Of a stretch of 64,000 nucleotides of DNA, positions 48,061 through 58,685 are shown in pieces (position 1 is the first letter of the stretch; every line of letters begins with the position of its first letter). The notes under the pieces are model-generated. The model ran no database searches. It was not told the DNA's origin and saw only the letters and a program-made list of their open reading frames with translations. Made by a program: the position numbers and the translations under genes. Source of the stretch: Nissolia schottii (Eukaryota; Streptophyta; Magnoliopsida; Fabales; Fabaceae); the NCBI GenBank assembly GCA_003254905.1, contig QANU01112002.1, forward strand, positions 235,276 through 299,275. The letters are read 5' to 3'.

Positions 48061-48712
48061 TCATATAAGGCTACCTCCAAGCTAGACATGGTTTAGCTTT
48101 CCCTTAGTCTGGCTTAGCTAAGTCAGGCACCTCACTAGCCAAGATAGAGTTGTTCTTTTACACTAAATGTGTTGTAGGTCTCCCTAACTGGTTTAAGCTT
48201 AATACCGATTAAGAAGGTTGTACCCTGACATAAAGCTTATTTTCATACAGGTATGGAAAGGGTTTCTTTCGCTAGGAATACAATCAATTAATTGTACATG
48301 CATATGTGCTTAGTTGTTTTGAGTCGTCCTTCTCCCTCACATAGTAAAGTAGAATAAAGTCGTTCAGGACTAGCTTAAAATGTTAGCGAATAAAGAAATT
48401 ATTATGTTATGCATGTCACTTAGAGATCTCCCGAGCGGTGAAACAATAAGAAAGACTTAAATTAAATCGTCCTATATGGTTACCCACTGAGAATGTAAAT
48501 TCTTATCCCCCACTTGCTTGTCATTCCAGGTTTTCATGAAGAATTAGAAAGATGTACCAATGTTAGCGGCAAGTAGTTATCCTAAGTGGTATTTGACGTT
48601 TTCATGATTTCTGAATGTTTGTTGTTAGGCTATTGTATGATTAGCCCTAGGTGGAGTTAATTAGATTGTATTGATAAACCTATGTGTAACTTGGACCATT
48701 CTATGTATAAAT

Positions 48713-48714
48713 AA

Positions 48715-48754
<40 letters not shown>

Positions 48755-48755
48755 T
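48713..48755. repeat. compound AT/GT microsatellite
   Basis: An (at)n run followed directly by a (gt)n run of about 12 units. Confidence 0.95.
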
Positions 48756-49242
48756 TTCAAATGTATGTTGAATTTTGAGATGTAACACTCCATAGAGGTA
48801 TGCCTTAGGGCGAGGTATGCGAGTTAATTTATGTTATTAGTTCACTTTTTAATTTACCTTCTGCTCCAAGTACGGTTCATGCTTTTTCATATCAAAAAGT
48901 TTTTAAAACTAAGAAAAGTATTAAATTGGTCCATATTTTCACAACCAAGTATATTTTAAAAGATAAGTCTAAAAGTAACTTAGTTGAAAGGTGACAACTA
49001 GTGAGTATTATTTATGACTTAAGCATAAATAGCTAGATAGGGTGTTACATAAACTGGTTAATGAGAGAGTCATTCTATCAAAAATCTTTTTTTTTTTTTT
49101 GCTCCTTCCCAATTTAAAGGGTTTGGAGTGAAATTCTATAAATATTTACCTATTTAATCAATTCATTATTTTAATTATCATCATTCTATTTTCAATTCTA
49201 TTAATTAAAATATTTAGTAAATCTTTTTTATTTGAGAAAAGT

Positions 49243-50892
49243 GTCAACTAGATCCCTGAAAATTGACCTAAGTGTCAACTAGGTCCATGACAAAAAAATG
49301 TGAACTTAGTCCCTAAAATTTTTAAACATTTCCTACGTTAGGGTTAATGAGCCCATTAGTAAACGTTAATGTGTTTGTCAAATGAGCCCATTAGTAAACG
49401 TTAATGTGTTTGTCAACTGCTCCATTTTGCCTCATCTTTTCACAAAAGTGACATTGTTTTGTTATAATAATTAAAAAAACCCTAAAAGAATATAACCTAT
49501 CCACCACCATTACCTTCATTTTCTTCTTCATAGAACCCCACCACCACCATGGCATCTTTTACCTCCATCTTATTCACCACCACCATGGCAACCCCTTCAT
49601 CCCACCCTATACCAATGCGCCCTCACCATCCCACCACAGCCAAGCCCCCATTACCCAACCCAATCTCCACAACACCCAAACGACAACGACAATGAAAATG
49701 ACATCTTCAGTAACCGAAACGATGAAGCACGACCCAGCTTGCCAAGGAGGAGTCAAAGCTCCTAGTTGACTTCAACCACACTTTCTTTCGCTTCAATGTG
49801 CATCAGCTAGAGCTAAAGGAAACGACAGAGACGACAACTGGAGTGTTGGCTTCCATGATTGCGTGTCTTCTTCTTTTGGGGGTTGATTAAATGGTTAGGA
49901 TTTGAGGATCTTGATTTGTGAGGGTTAGGGTTTTGAGGAATTAAGGATTTGAATTGATGTTCTTGTTTTTGCGATTGTTGGTGTTGGTTCTTGAGTTTGG
50001 GGTTTGCCATGAACGTGGGGTTTAGAGCTTTGGAGTTTTACAAGTTTGGTTATTTCTTCTCAAAGGTGGAGATGGTTGGTAGTGGCGTTGTAGGTGGAGA
50101 TAGTGATGATTGCTGTTGTAATGATTCAAATTGGATTAACAACTCAATTAAGTAACTCAAAATCCTTACAATGCAATAAAAAGGAAAAGAACATTATGAA
50201 ACTAATTTTTTTTTGTATTTTCTATATCTTTTCTAAGTAGTAAATGAACTATAGAAGAACATAAGGGATAGTAATTGAATAAGGAGTTTAATTAAATGCA
50301 ACAGTCGTTAATGTCTCCTTCAAGAAAATGGGTTCCAATCATAAGAGAATTATCAAAGAAGGAGAAGAATTATTAGAGAAGAAGAAGAATTTCAGAAGAG
50401 AAAAGTCATACCACATTCAATGCCCCTTTCTTTGTTGCCATTGATGCTAAATAGAACCAGTAGCAACATCATTAGGCCATACATTAGTTGCATTGTCATT
50501 CTTATGAGTGTTGGGCTTGGACTATTTGAGTCTGTTATAGTTGTCGTGGGGTGGAGGCGGTTGTGGGGTAGAGGTGGGGCTAGTGGTGGGAGAAGAATGG
50601 GATGGATGAATGATCATGAATTGGGTTGTGGGAGTGAAGGGGAAGAAGAAACTGGTAGTTTAGGGATTTGATGGATATGTGGGGGTCAATTTAGAGATTT
50701 CATAGGGTGACTAGGAGAGAGAGAGGAGAAAACGGAAAGGTTGACGGACACGTTAAGGTCTATTAACAGACTCACTAACTGAAGGACTAACGTGGGAAAC
50801 TTTTAAAAATTTCAGGGACCAAGTTGACACTTTTTTTGTCACGAGCTTAATTGTTATTTAAATAAATTTTCAGGGACCTAATTGTCACTTTC
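49243..50892. mobile_element. Mutator-like element with long TIRs and captured-looking DNA
   Basis: The left arm (49243-49425) and reverse complement of the right arm (50735-50892) align over about 150 bases: gtgtcaacta(g)atccctgaaaat, gacaaaaaaa(g/t)tg, then aaatttttaaa...ttcc(t/c)acgtta. Flanks are T-rich on both sides, so the target duplication is not clear. The 1.3-kb interior has ccaccaccaccatgg-rich and GC-richer sequence with open frames at 49813-50010 (minus) and 50420-50671 (plus) but no transposase. This is the layout of a Pack-MULE; the source gene was not recognised. Confidence 0.6.
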
Positions 50893-50929
50893 CTTTTTAA
50901 TTTTTATACCGAAGGCTGGTTCCTCAAAT

Positions 50930-51250
50930 GAGGGGTTGGACTCTAAATATCCTTGGTTGGGATGCTGACAGCAACGTGAGTACTTACAAATACTCCGACG
51001 CTTAAGTTTAGATTTGTAAGAAATATTGTTAGGTTATTTAAAAGGATCTTGATCACATACCTCGGTGACAAATCCTTTTTGTATTTGTGGAGGAAACCCT
51101 TGACATGTTAAGTTAAATGGGTGACCCAGTAATTTCTCAATGAACCTGAGTTGATAAGATAGATAAAAATGGGTTAAGCATTTTAGGTCCATAATCGTGG
51201 AAGCCTTTTGTAGCATGCTCTGATTCCTTACGGGCTAGGCTGCAAAGATT
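50930..51250. mobile_element. fragment related to the gypsy-like LTR at 52887
   Basis: The phrase gtacttacaaatactccgacgcttaagt (50980-51008) matches gtacctacaaggactccgatgcttaagt (about 52947-52974) in the LTR downstream. The rest is diverged, so this is an old or partial LTR of a related element. Confidence 0.45.
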
Positions 51251-52214
51251 TCTTTTCCTTCCCTTTCATTACTCACCATGAATCTAAACATATATCCCTA
51301 ATTTAAATGAGAATCGAGTATACGTAAATCTGTGTTACTAGCATTATTCGAAAAAAAAAATGAGAGGAGAAATGTGACCTTGACTAGATAAGAAACTTTG
51401 AGAAGAAATCTGGCTCTTTTCGAGTGTCAATCCCACGTGCTAAAACTTTCTCTGACTTTCACTGACACTGTCACAGCCATATTGATCTACAGTGGCGGTG
51501 AGTAATAGTATAGTGGGTCACATTATGCTAACCTTCTCAAGCATATCAGAAGTATAAGTACATTTTAATATTGAAAAGTTTAGAAAATATCATTCCATGA
51601 AAAATTGTAAGCAAAGATAAAAATATTTCATTCAAAAACCAATACATTTTAATATAATATATTTTGTATGCTTTCATTGTTGCTGATACTGATTTACATT
51701 CAGGTAAAAAAAATATATAATATAACAGTTTTATGCATATTTTGTATCCTCATCCCAAAAGTTCCTCTAATACAAGACAAAAGAGTATTGATTGTGTAAT
51801 GATATGATAAACAGTCGAAGTCTTTTTTATTACTGCAAAATTTCAATATTCTAATTTCAAAATATTTATAATTTTTTTGGATTATAACGTTATTGAATTT
51901 ATTATATACAAGGCACGCGACGCGAGAATGGCTGGCCCGTAAAATAAATCGAGGTACAATGTACTGTTCAACTCAAAAGACGTTTACCTTTTTTTATTCA
52001 TACAAAGATGTTTACCTTTTTAACTAGCTTAAAACAATGCATAGTTTTCTATTGCTTCGAGAGATTGAAAATAAAGACAAAGAAAAAATTTAAAAATTTA
52101 TTTCATGAAAGACGTTTTCCCATTTTCTTTGTCTTTAAAAAAATAATATTTTTCTTCCTTCTTCTATTATTTAAAAAATTGTGTAATAGGAGGGGATCAG
52201 TCGTTCTGTAGTAG
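51251..52214. other. AT-rich region, no gene seen
   Basis: Low-complexity AT-rich DNA with long A and T runs. No open frame with recognisable content. Confidence 0.5.
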
Positions 52215-52809
52215 GATTCCATGTCAGTGGGGGACAAAAACCAGGCGAGGGTAGCGCATTGAGGATTTCTTCAACGAAAGGGTGGTTGTCCTTCCCTTTC
52301 GGTTTCTTTATTTCTACGCGGATTTTCTCATGACACGTCTCCGCGGGTGCTTTGTATACTGATCCTTATGCTTCATCTTCCGCGTCCTGGCCATCACCGC
52401 GGTTAAGGCCTTCGATGTGGCTCTCCCTTTCTTGGGCTTCCAGCACTACCTGCTTTCGCCTTTCCTCCGCATCTTTCCTGGCCTTGTCCGCAGCTAGTTT
52501 GATATCCCTTTGCTTCTTCCTTTCTTCCTTTGCTCGAGTTAGTGTTAACAGCGCCGCTTCTAGCTGTTCGATTTTTTCTGCCTGAGTTCGAACGACTTCG
52601 GTGAGATCTGGGGGTGGAGGGATATTGGTATCTTCGGGTTGGTCTGGTTGGGGAGAAGTAGGGTTTTGGTTGGCGCGAGGAGGAGCCACGGTGTGCTCGG
52701 GTGGTGGTAGTGGTTGATTGAGTGGGGCTTGAGTTCCGATGGATATCGATCCTCTAGTGTCCTTTGATGTCGTGGCATGATAGGTCCATCTTGTAAGCTT
52801 GGGAGGCAT
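52215..52809 (-). pseudogene. gypsy-type gag remnant
   Basis: The minus-strand frame from the ATG at 52809 (MPPKLTRWTYHATTSKD...) runs 147 codons, proline-rich then a charged helical section (EQLEAALLTLTRAKEERKKQ) that would form a coiled coil. Below its stop at 52366, in another frame, comes DNHPFVEEILNALPSPGFCPP, which matches the HPFxxEIxxxxLPxxFxxP block of plant gypsy gag proteins. The element then ends abruptly, with no capsid core, protease or pol. It follows an LTR and PBS in the order expected for a 5' end. Confidence 0.7.
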
Positions 52810-52860
52810 GGTGAATGCGGGCTCCAGGGTCCGAAAGAGAATTTGGGATAACCGAGAAGT

Positions 52861-52880
52861 GTTCCCACAGACAGCGCCAA
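52861..52880 (-). other. primer-binding-site region of the gypsy-like element
   Basis: Minus strand TTGGCGCTGTCTGTGGGAAC, six bases inside the LTR. This is close to the tggcgccgtctgtgggaac sequence that follows the 5' LTR in many plant gypsy elements. Confidence 0.7.
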
Positions 52881-52886
52881 TGTACC

Positions 52887-53306
52887 TGATAGGTACTTTT
52901 TGGATCTTGGAGTTCCGTGGAGGATGATGGTCGGCCGGGGCGGGTACCTACAAGGACTCCGATGCTTAAGTCAGTAAAGGGTTGAGTTGTGGGTGTAAAG
53001 TATGGGTCTAGAGTCTGAGAGCGTACCTGGTTGGTTGGCCCTGTTTATATACCTAGATGGTATTTGTGATTTCCTCAAGCCCACGAATATCCCTCCTGTT
53101 TTGCCTCCAGGGATCGCGGCGTGATGCCCGCTGGTGAGAGTGCATCACGGGGCGTGATGATAGCTGGTCAGTTTGGGGTCGGCTCGGGTTGCGCTGGCTC
53201 TCTTGGATCGTTCCGCGGGTATGGGCTATTATCCTCTAGTTGGACTATGCTGTGGGCCGATCGCGAGTGCTCCGCAGAATGGGCCTTTGAGGTCCAGTCT
53301 ATAACA
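52887..53306 (-). mobile_element. LTR of the gypsy-like element, 420 bp
   Basis: The minus strand starts TGTTATAGACTGG and ends GTACCTATCA, with a tatataaac TATA box near 53050. It is immediately followed by the primer binding site and gag remnant, so this is the 5' LTR of a truncated element. The outer end is placed by the TG and is uncertain by several bases. Confidence 0.6.
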
Positions 53307-53429
53307 ATAAATATTTGAATAGAGGAATCAAATCTAGTAGAAACCATAACTACTAAGAACTCATTCCAGCAAGATAATCATGAGGATAAGGAGGGTAAGA
53401 AGGGGTCAAGTTGGCATAGATGACAATGG

Positions 53430-54005
53430 GATCTTTTCAAAGCATCAAGACTAGATGGTTATCAAGATTTTTTCATTAAGAATTATTGGGAGGTGGTTGT
53501 TGATGGTCTTTGGCATATAGTTAGTTCTACTTTTCTATCTAGTATGATTGATCCTATAAGCTCGTTGAGACTTTGATTTTTCTAATCCCAAATGTGATTA
53601 ATCTTGTTTACCTAAAGCAATCCCGACCTATAAACCTTTGTAACATGACTTATAATCATAACAAAGGTGTTGGCCAATTGTTTATGCCTTTTCCTCAATG
53701 ATTTCATTGGTTCACTTCAAGGAAGCTTTATTTTAGGAAGAGGCACTATTGGCAATGTAATTATGGCTCAGGAGATTCTGCATTACATGCATAAATTGAA
53801 GGTAAAACAAGGTACTTTGGCTTTCAAAATTGATTTGGCGAAGGCTTATGATAGTATGAGCTGAGATTTTTTGAAAGTGATTATTCAGGACATTAGCACT
53901 CCACTGATTATTTGTCAATTAATCATGATTTCTGTGCATTCATCTTCCCCAGATATACTCTGGAATAGCTTGAGGTTGGAACCATTTAATCCTTCCTTGG
54001 GGCTC
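53430..54005 (+). mobile_element. L1-type LINE reverse transcriptase remnant, left part
   Basis: With frameshifts the plus strand reads DGYQDFFIKNYWEVV, LIFLIPNV, RPINLCNMTYN, VLAN-like MLANCLCLF, SFILGRGTIGNVIMAQEILHYM, then KIDLAKAYDSMS and ISVHSSSPDILWN...RLEPFNPSLGL. These match in order plant L1 reverse transcriptase: DGFxxxFFKxYW, LIPK, RPISLCNV, VLANRL, FxxGRxxxDNIxxAQExxHxM, KIDLxKAYDxxxW and FxPSRGLRQGDP. The frame is broken by stops. It stops exactly at the start of the LTR at 54006. Confidence 0.85.
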
Positions 54006-56690
54006 TGTAACATCCTGTTTTTTCCCTTAATAAAGATTTCATGAATTAAATAGGGGAAACAAGCACTCCCACGAGCTTTTAAGTTAAAAATGTTTGTATA
54101 AATAATTCTGCTCATTTTCACGAAATTCTGCACACACTAGAATAAATCCTTTCGTCATCCGAGTACAACAGCGGATCTAAGGTATCTGTAAAATATACGG
54201 ATACAGAAGAAAGCTCACAAATACCTTAGATTGACTTAGGTTCCTACTTAGAAAAATTAGGAGATTATAAGGACGTGATCAGAATATTTTTAGAATAACC
54301 ATATGCGAAGTACCGGAATTGGGAATGACCAAACCTAATCAAAATTGATCTGTATGTGACCCTTAATTCTTGGACACAAAAATTGGCCAAGACACAACAT
54401 AATACACGGCCAAGAAATGGCCCAAGTGTGATCAACCATTCAAAGGCAATTACGACATGGTGACTAAGCCCATGAGTCACCATGCTTAGTCACCTAACCA
54501 AGGACAAAATGGGAATTAGTTCCAAGGGCATTTTAGGAAAGAAATTTCACAGCCCTTGGCTATAAATATCCCATCAATTCATTCAAGATTCAATTAGAAG
54601 AAACCTTATCAAAACTATGTCCGTTTGCACGCGCTGTCGTTGCTCTGCTGAAACAGACACACAGAAACCTACTACACAGACCTAACCGCAGTTTTTCAAG
54701 AACCTTGTTCCTTTAGATTCTTCTTTGTTTCCTTAAGAAAGACCTGAATAAACCTACATTAGAACGTGTCCAGAAGAAAGGCACACGCAAGAGCTCGAGG
54801 CACTAGCACCAGTCAGGATTTCTGCACAAGTTTCTGAATAGTCTCAGAAAGTGGGTAACCGACTTATCCACTGTCTAGGTGGTTTTATGTTAGATAAGAT
54901 ATGTGGTTAGGATGTTGTATGTGACCATAACTGTATTTATGTGTTGTTGATAATTGTCTGGATTCGCTGGTGCTGTCTGTGATTCTGTTAGAAGTTAAGA
55001 AAGCCTAAGCTGAAATTAGGGCTATGGCACGTTTTTTAAAGGAACTGTATGCTGGGATTTTTATCATGAAAAAATAATGTTATTTTTGAGTTCTACACAA
55101 AAAATTGAGTGGGGGTGTGAAGTTTTATGATTTTTGGAGTCTCCGGTGAATTTCTCAGCAAACAGACAAAAAACGGTGTTTTTAAGCAACAAGGGCAAAA
55201 CGGGAATTTCATGTCTTGGGACTGAAAAACTACGTTGATTTTCAGAAAATATGGGTTTATAACTATCAAAAAGCTTAAGGGAAAGTCTTGAGTCCATCGG
55301 ATTTTTGAGAACTAAAATTCCAAAGAAAGCAGAGCGTTTACCGGGGGGTAAAACAACAATTTTGGGAAAAGGGCAAAACAGTGTTTTCGTGGATTTAGGG
55401 TTGAAATCTGAATTTCTAATTATGAAAAATGATCTTAGAGCTGTCAAAAACCTTGGGGTAAGGTTTTGGACCTCTCCGGTTTCTGATCACTAATTACTGA
55501 CAGAAAGCTGATGCATGCTTTGTGACTATTAGAATAATTGCTGGATATCTGTTTGTTTATGTTCTATGTGATGTATTATATGTTAGAATTCATAATATGA
55601 TGATCTTTTGAGGAATATTGTGTGATGAACTATGAAATGATGATATGAGATATTGAGTTATATTTATCATGTATATGAATGCTTTGAGATCATTGAGCTG
55701 TGTTTATCAGACGTATATTGATGCTATGAGATATTGAATTATGTTTATGTTTAGAAAGAAGAATAAAACTTAAATTCTACCGTCGAGGTTAGTACGTCCC
55801 CAAGAGTAGACAAGGTCAGTACGTCCCAAGAGTGGACAAAGTCAGTCTATCCCCAAGGGTGGATAACATGAGTATGTTTCCAAGTGTGAATAAAGTCAGT
55901 CTATCCCCAAGTGTGGATAGGAGGTCCCCAAGTGTGAACAAAGTCAGTCTATCCCCAAGCGTGGATAGGAAGTCCCTAAGTGTGGACAACATGAGTCAGT
56001 TCCCAAGTGTGAACAATGTAAGTCTATCCCCAAGTGTGGATAGCAGGTCCCCTAGTATGGATAACATGAGCTAGTCCCCAAGTGTGGATGAAGCAAGTCT
56101 ATCCCCAAGTGTGGATATGTCCCCAAGCGTGGACGAAACGAGTCTGTCCCCAAGTGTGGACAGAGTAAGGTATTCCTGATATAGTTGTCGCGTCTGGATA
56201 ATGAATTCAAGGTAGTGATTATAAGATGATGGTTATAAGATAGTGTATGTGCAAGCGAAGTACGAGAAGATCCTGAAGTATTTTATAGTGAGAACCTGTT
56301 CCCTAAGAGCTAGGGCAGAGAATAGATGACATAGATAATGAAAGATTAGGTTCCCTCAGTCACCTAGTAACGTAGGTAGCTGCTCAAGACTAGGTTGAAT
56401 ATTAATAACTATTAGGGATGTAGTATAACTGTGACATCTAGAGATCACTGAACGGCGGAATCATGATTGATAGTAAAACAAGCAGTGACGACTAAGGTTC
56501 CCACTGAGAACGCAGAGTTCTCACACTGCGCCTTTATGGTTCTAGGTGAGCACAACGAGGACGTCAGCGCGGTACGTGAAGAAGCAAACTCGAAGAAGAT
56601 GAACTGAGAAATAGGATAGCAGGGGCTCGACCAAAGATGTTACGATCAACCCTTAGTTAGTATAGTTCATATTTTACACTACGGTGAGAT
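54006..56690 (+). mobile_element. LTR copy 3, truncated at its 3' end, inside a LINE
   Basis: Starts tgtaacatcctg at 54006, with a TATA-like ctataaatatcc at 54562. Its sequence follows copy 2 read in reverse complement, down to atagttcatattttacactac(g/t)gtgag at about 56690, where homology stops; copy 2 continues for about another 310 bases to its gggtgttaca end. LINE sequence resumes directly. The 5-bp flank on the left (ggctc) has no partner on the right, consistent with loss of the right end. Confidence 0.8.
55795..56165. repeat. ccccaagtgtgga minisatellite inside LTR copy 3
   Basis: About 16 copies of (c)cccaagtgtgga(t/c) with agtctat- or acatgagt-type spacers. It is the same motif as in copy 2, in the opposite orientation because the LTR is inverted. 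Confidence 0.85.
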
Positions 56691-57850
56691 AGTGTGATTG
56701 AGAAAATTCAAATATATTGGCTGCTTGGAAACGAAAGTTGTTGAAACGAGCTAGTAAGTTGTGTCTGATAAAATTGGTGGCTAGCTCTATTCCCATTTAT
56801 AGTATGCAGACTATGTGGTTTCCCTAGAGCATCTATGATAAAATTGATCAGCTGACCAAAAAATTTCTCTAGAATGGGAGAGAGGGAGATACAAGTTTCA
56901 ATCTAGTTAATTGGAGCACAGTCAGCCTACTCAAGAATTAGGGCAGGTTGGACATTGGCAAGACTCGTTTGGTTAATATCTCTTTGCTTGGCAAATTGGT
57001 TTTGAAGCTTCTTAATAGAGGCAATAATATCTCAATCTCCATACTTGCTCACAAATATCTCATGTATACAAATAAAGGTGTTAGAGTTAAAGTAGTTCCC
57101 TCATCTTACATTTGGAAAGGTATTCAGAAAGCTTGGGCCCAGATCCAGGAAGGTCTTTATTGGAAGCTTGACAATGGTTCCTCATCTTTGTGGTATGACT
57201 TTTGGTCATTGCTTGGAAAACTTTGTGACCTTCTTCCTTTTGTGAATGAATTGGAACTGAATATGAACGTGAAGGATGTTTGGCATGAAGAGAATTATAA
57301 ATTCAATCACATAACTGCCATCTTTCCTCCTAAAATAGTAAGCTCTTTGACGTCTATTCCTATCCCCCATGGGATTAAGGGGTGATGGTTGGGTCTGGAT
57401 GGGTGCCCTGGATAACAACTACTCAACTATAAGTTGCTATTGTTGGTTGCTCGAGAGGACCATTGATGTTTCCCTTTTGAATTTAAGCTCGAAGTGGCTT
57501 TGGCGGTTGCACATCCCTGAGAAAATCAAGCTTCTTTTTTTGGCTCGCCCTCCATGGAGCTCTCTTGGCTAATTATGTCCAATTCCATTAGACAATGACT
57601 TCTTCTCTTACATGTACTTGTTGTAGTGTTGCAAAGGAAACTAACCTCCATGCCCTGTATGAATGCCTTCAGACGTTAGAGATTTGGAAAATCACGAGAC
57701 TTACCTCCCCACAGGGTTTCTTCTCCAATTTTGTCCCTGATTAGCTGCACGGTTGTACTCATGGATCATAGGCTCTATTTTTCTTTGAAACCTTATGGGT
57801 GTGTTGGCGGTGGCATAATCAGGTCATGGATCATAGGTTAGCCTAAACTT
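56691..57850 (+). mobile_element. L1-type LINE remnant, right part
   Basis: The plus strand reads LVASSIPIYSMQTMWFP, IDQLTKKFLWNGREGD, NLVNWSTVSLLKN, GRLDIGKTRLVNISLLGKL, SSYIWKGIQKAW, SLWYDFWSLLG and LWRLHIPEKIKLLFLA, with stops between. These match the post-RT and zf-RVT region of plant LINEs (SIPxYxMQxxxLP, FLWG, WxxxxxPK, GGLGIRxxxxxNxAxLxKW, SxxxxWxDxW, PxKIxxFxWxA). Later CTCC...HALYEC fits the Cys/His part. It continues the LINE of 53430-54005 with about 600 bases missing. Confidence 0.8.
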
Positions 57851-58644
57851 TGCAAATGTTGGACTCGTTGCCCTAAGTAATCTCTAAACATTCATATTAT
57901 TATCCTAAGTAATCCATGAACAATCTAGCTATTTCCTCTTAGGACATGGGGTAGGGACTATCGAGTTCAACGTTTGCAAAGTTCAAGGACTAATCTTTCA
58001 CTTTTTTAAGTTGATAAACTAATTAGGACATATGTATAAAGTTCAAGAACCAGATAAAATACTAACCCGAAAATAATACAATGCACACATTAATGTTCTT
58101 TAGGAATAACTAATAAGCCCACATAATTAAGTGTCAAAATCACTAAACTAGATTGGAAATATAAAAACAAAGGGAAGTTTACAAATATAATATAAAATTG
58201 TACTACTACTTTTAAAAAGTATGTGTACTTTGTTGCATTATTATTATTATTATTTTAAAATAAATTCTAGCACTATTATTAATTATTTTTAAAGAAAAAT
58301 TTGTAAGATATTAATAACAATAAGAAAGGTGAGCTTTTATGAGCTTCCTTTTTCGTCATTGATTTTGCTGCCAGCTTTTGGCTAATGTGTCCGTTGCAGT
58401 GGTTGGTTTGACAAAATTTGTTATAATGGCAGTCCAAAAAAAATGATAAAGAAAACAAATGAACGCATGAAGTCAAGAGGAAAAAGCTGGTTGCTGATGC
58501 CGCAGTTGAAAGCAAAATGTCAAACGCTACGATTCAGATTTTTGGGAACTGAGGTTTGACAGCTCCTTCTCCCTCCTCGTTCACGGCGTCCCCTAATCTA
58601 TATGTACGATACTATAACTATACTATGCTCTTCCCTACCCCCTT
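57851..58644. other. AT-rich intergenic region
   Basis: No coding feature recognised. Contains short attatt runs near 58240. Confidence 0.5.

Positions 58645-58684
<40 letters not shown>
58645..58684. repeat. TA dinucleotide microsatellite
   Basis: Nearly pure (ta)n over about 40 bases. Confidence 0.95.

Positions 58685-58685
<1 letters not shown>

Larger units (their letters stand above)
46430..49049 (+). mobile_element. LTR copy 4, diverged, left end uncertain
   Basis: The right end agggtgttaca at 49049 and the 130 bases before it match the other LTRs in reverse complement (taacaccct...agct, a tactcactagttgt-type block, aaatatggacca). A TATA-like cttataaataaagg is at 47406. The cactgagaatgtaaattcttatcccccac block is at 48486. 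The left boundary is not recognisable (no tgtaacatcc) and the region 46430-47150 may be a separate fragment. No coding region. Confidence 0.5.

Noticed and set aside
52352..52585. Plus-strand Ser-rich open frame
   Set aside because: It is antisense to the gag remnant, which has the LTR and primer binding site in correct order.
55832..56074. 80-codon open frame with SPSVDNMS-type repeats
   Set aside because: It is the translation of the LTR minisatellite, with no start context or homologue.
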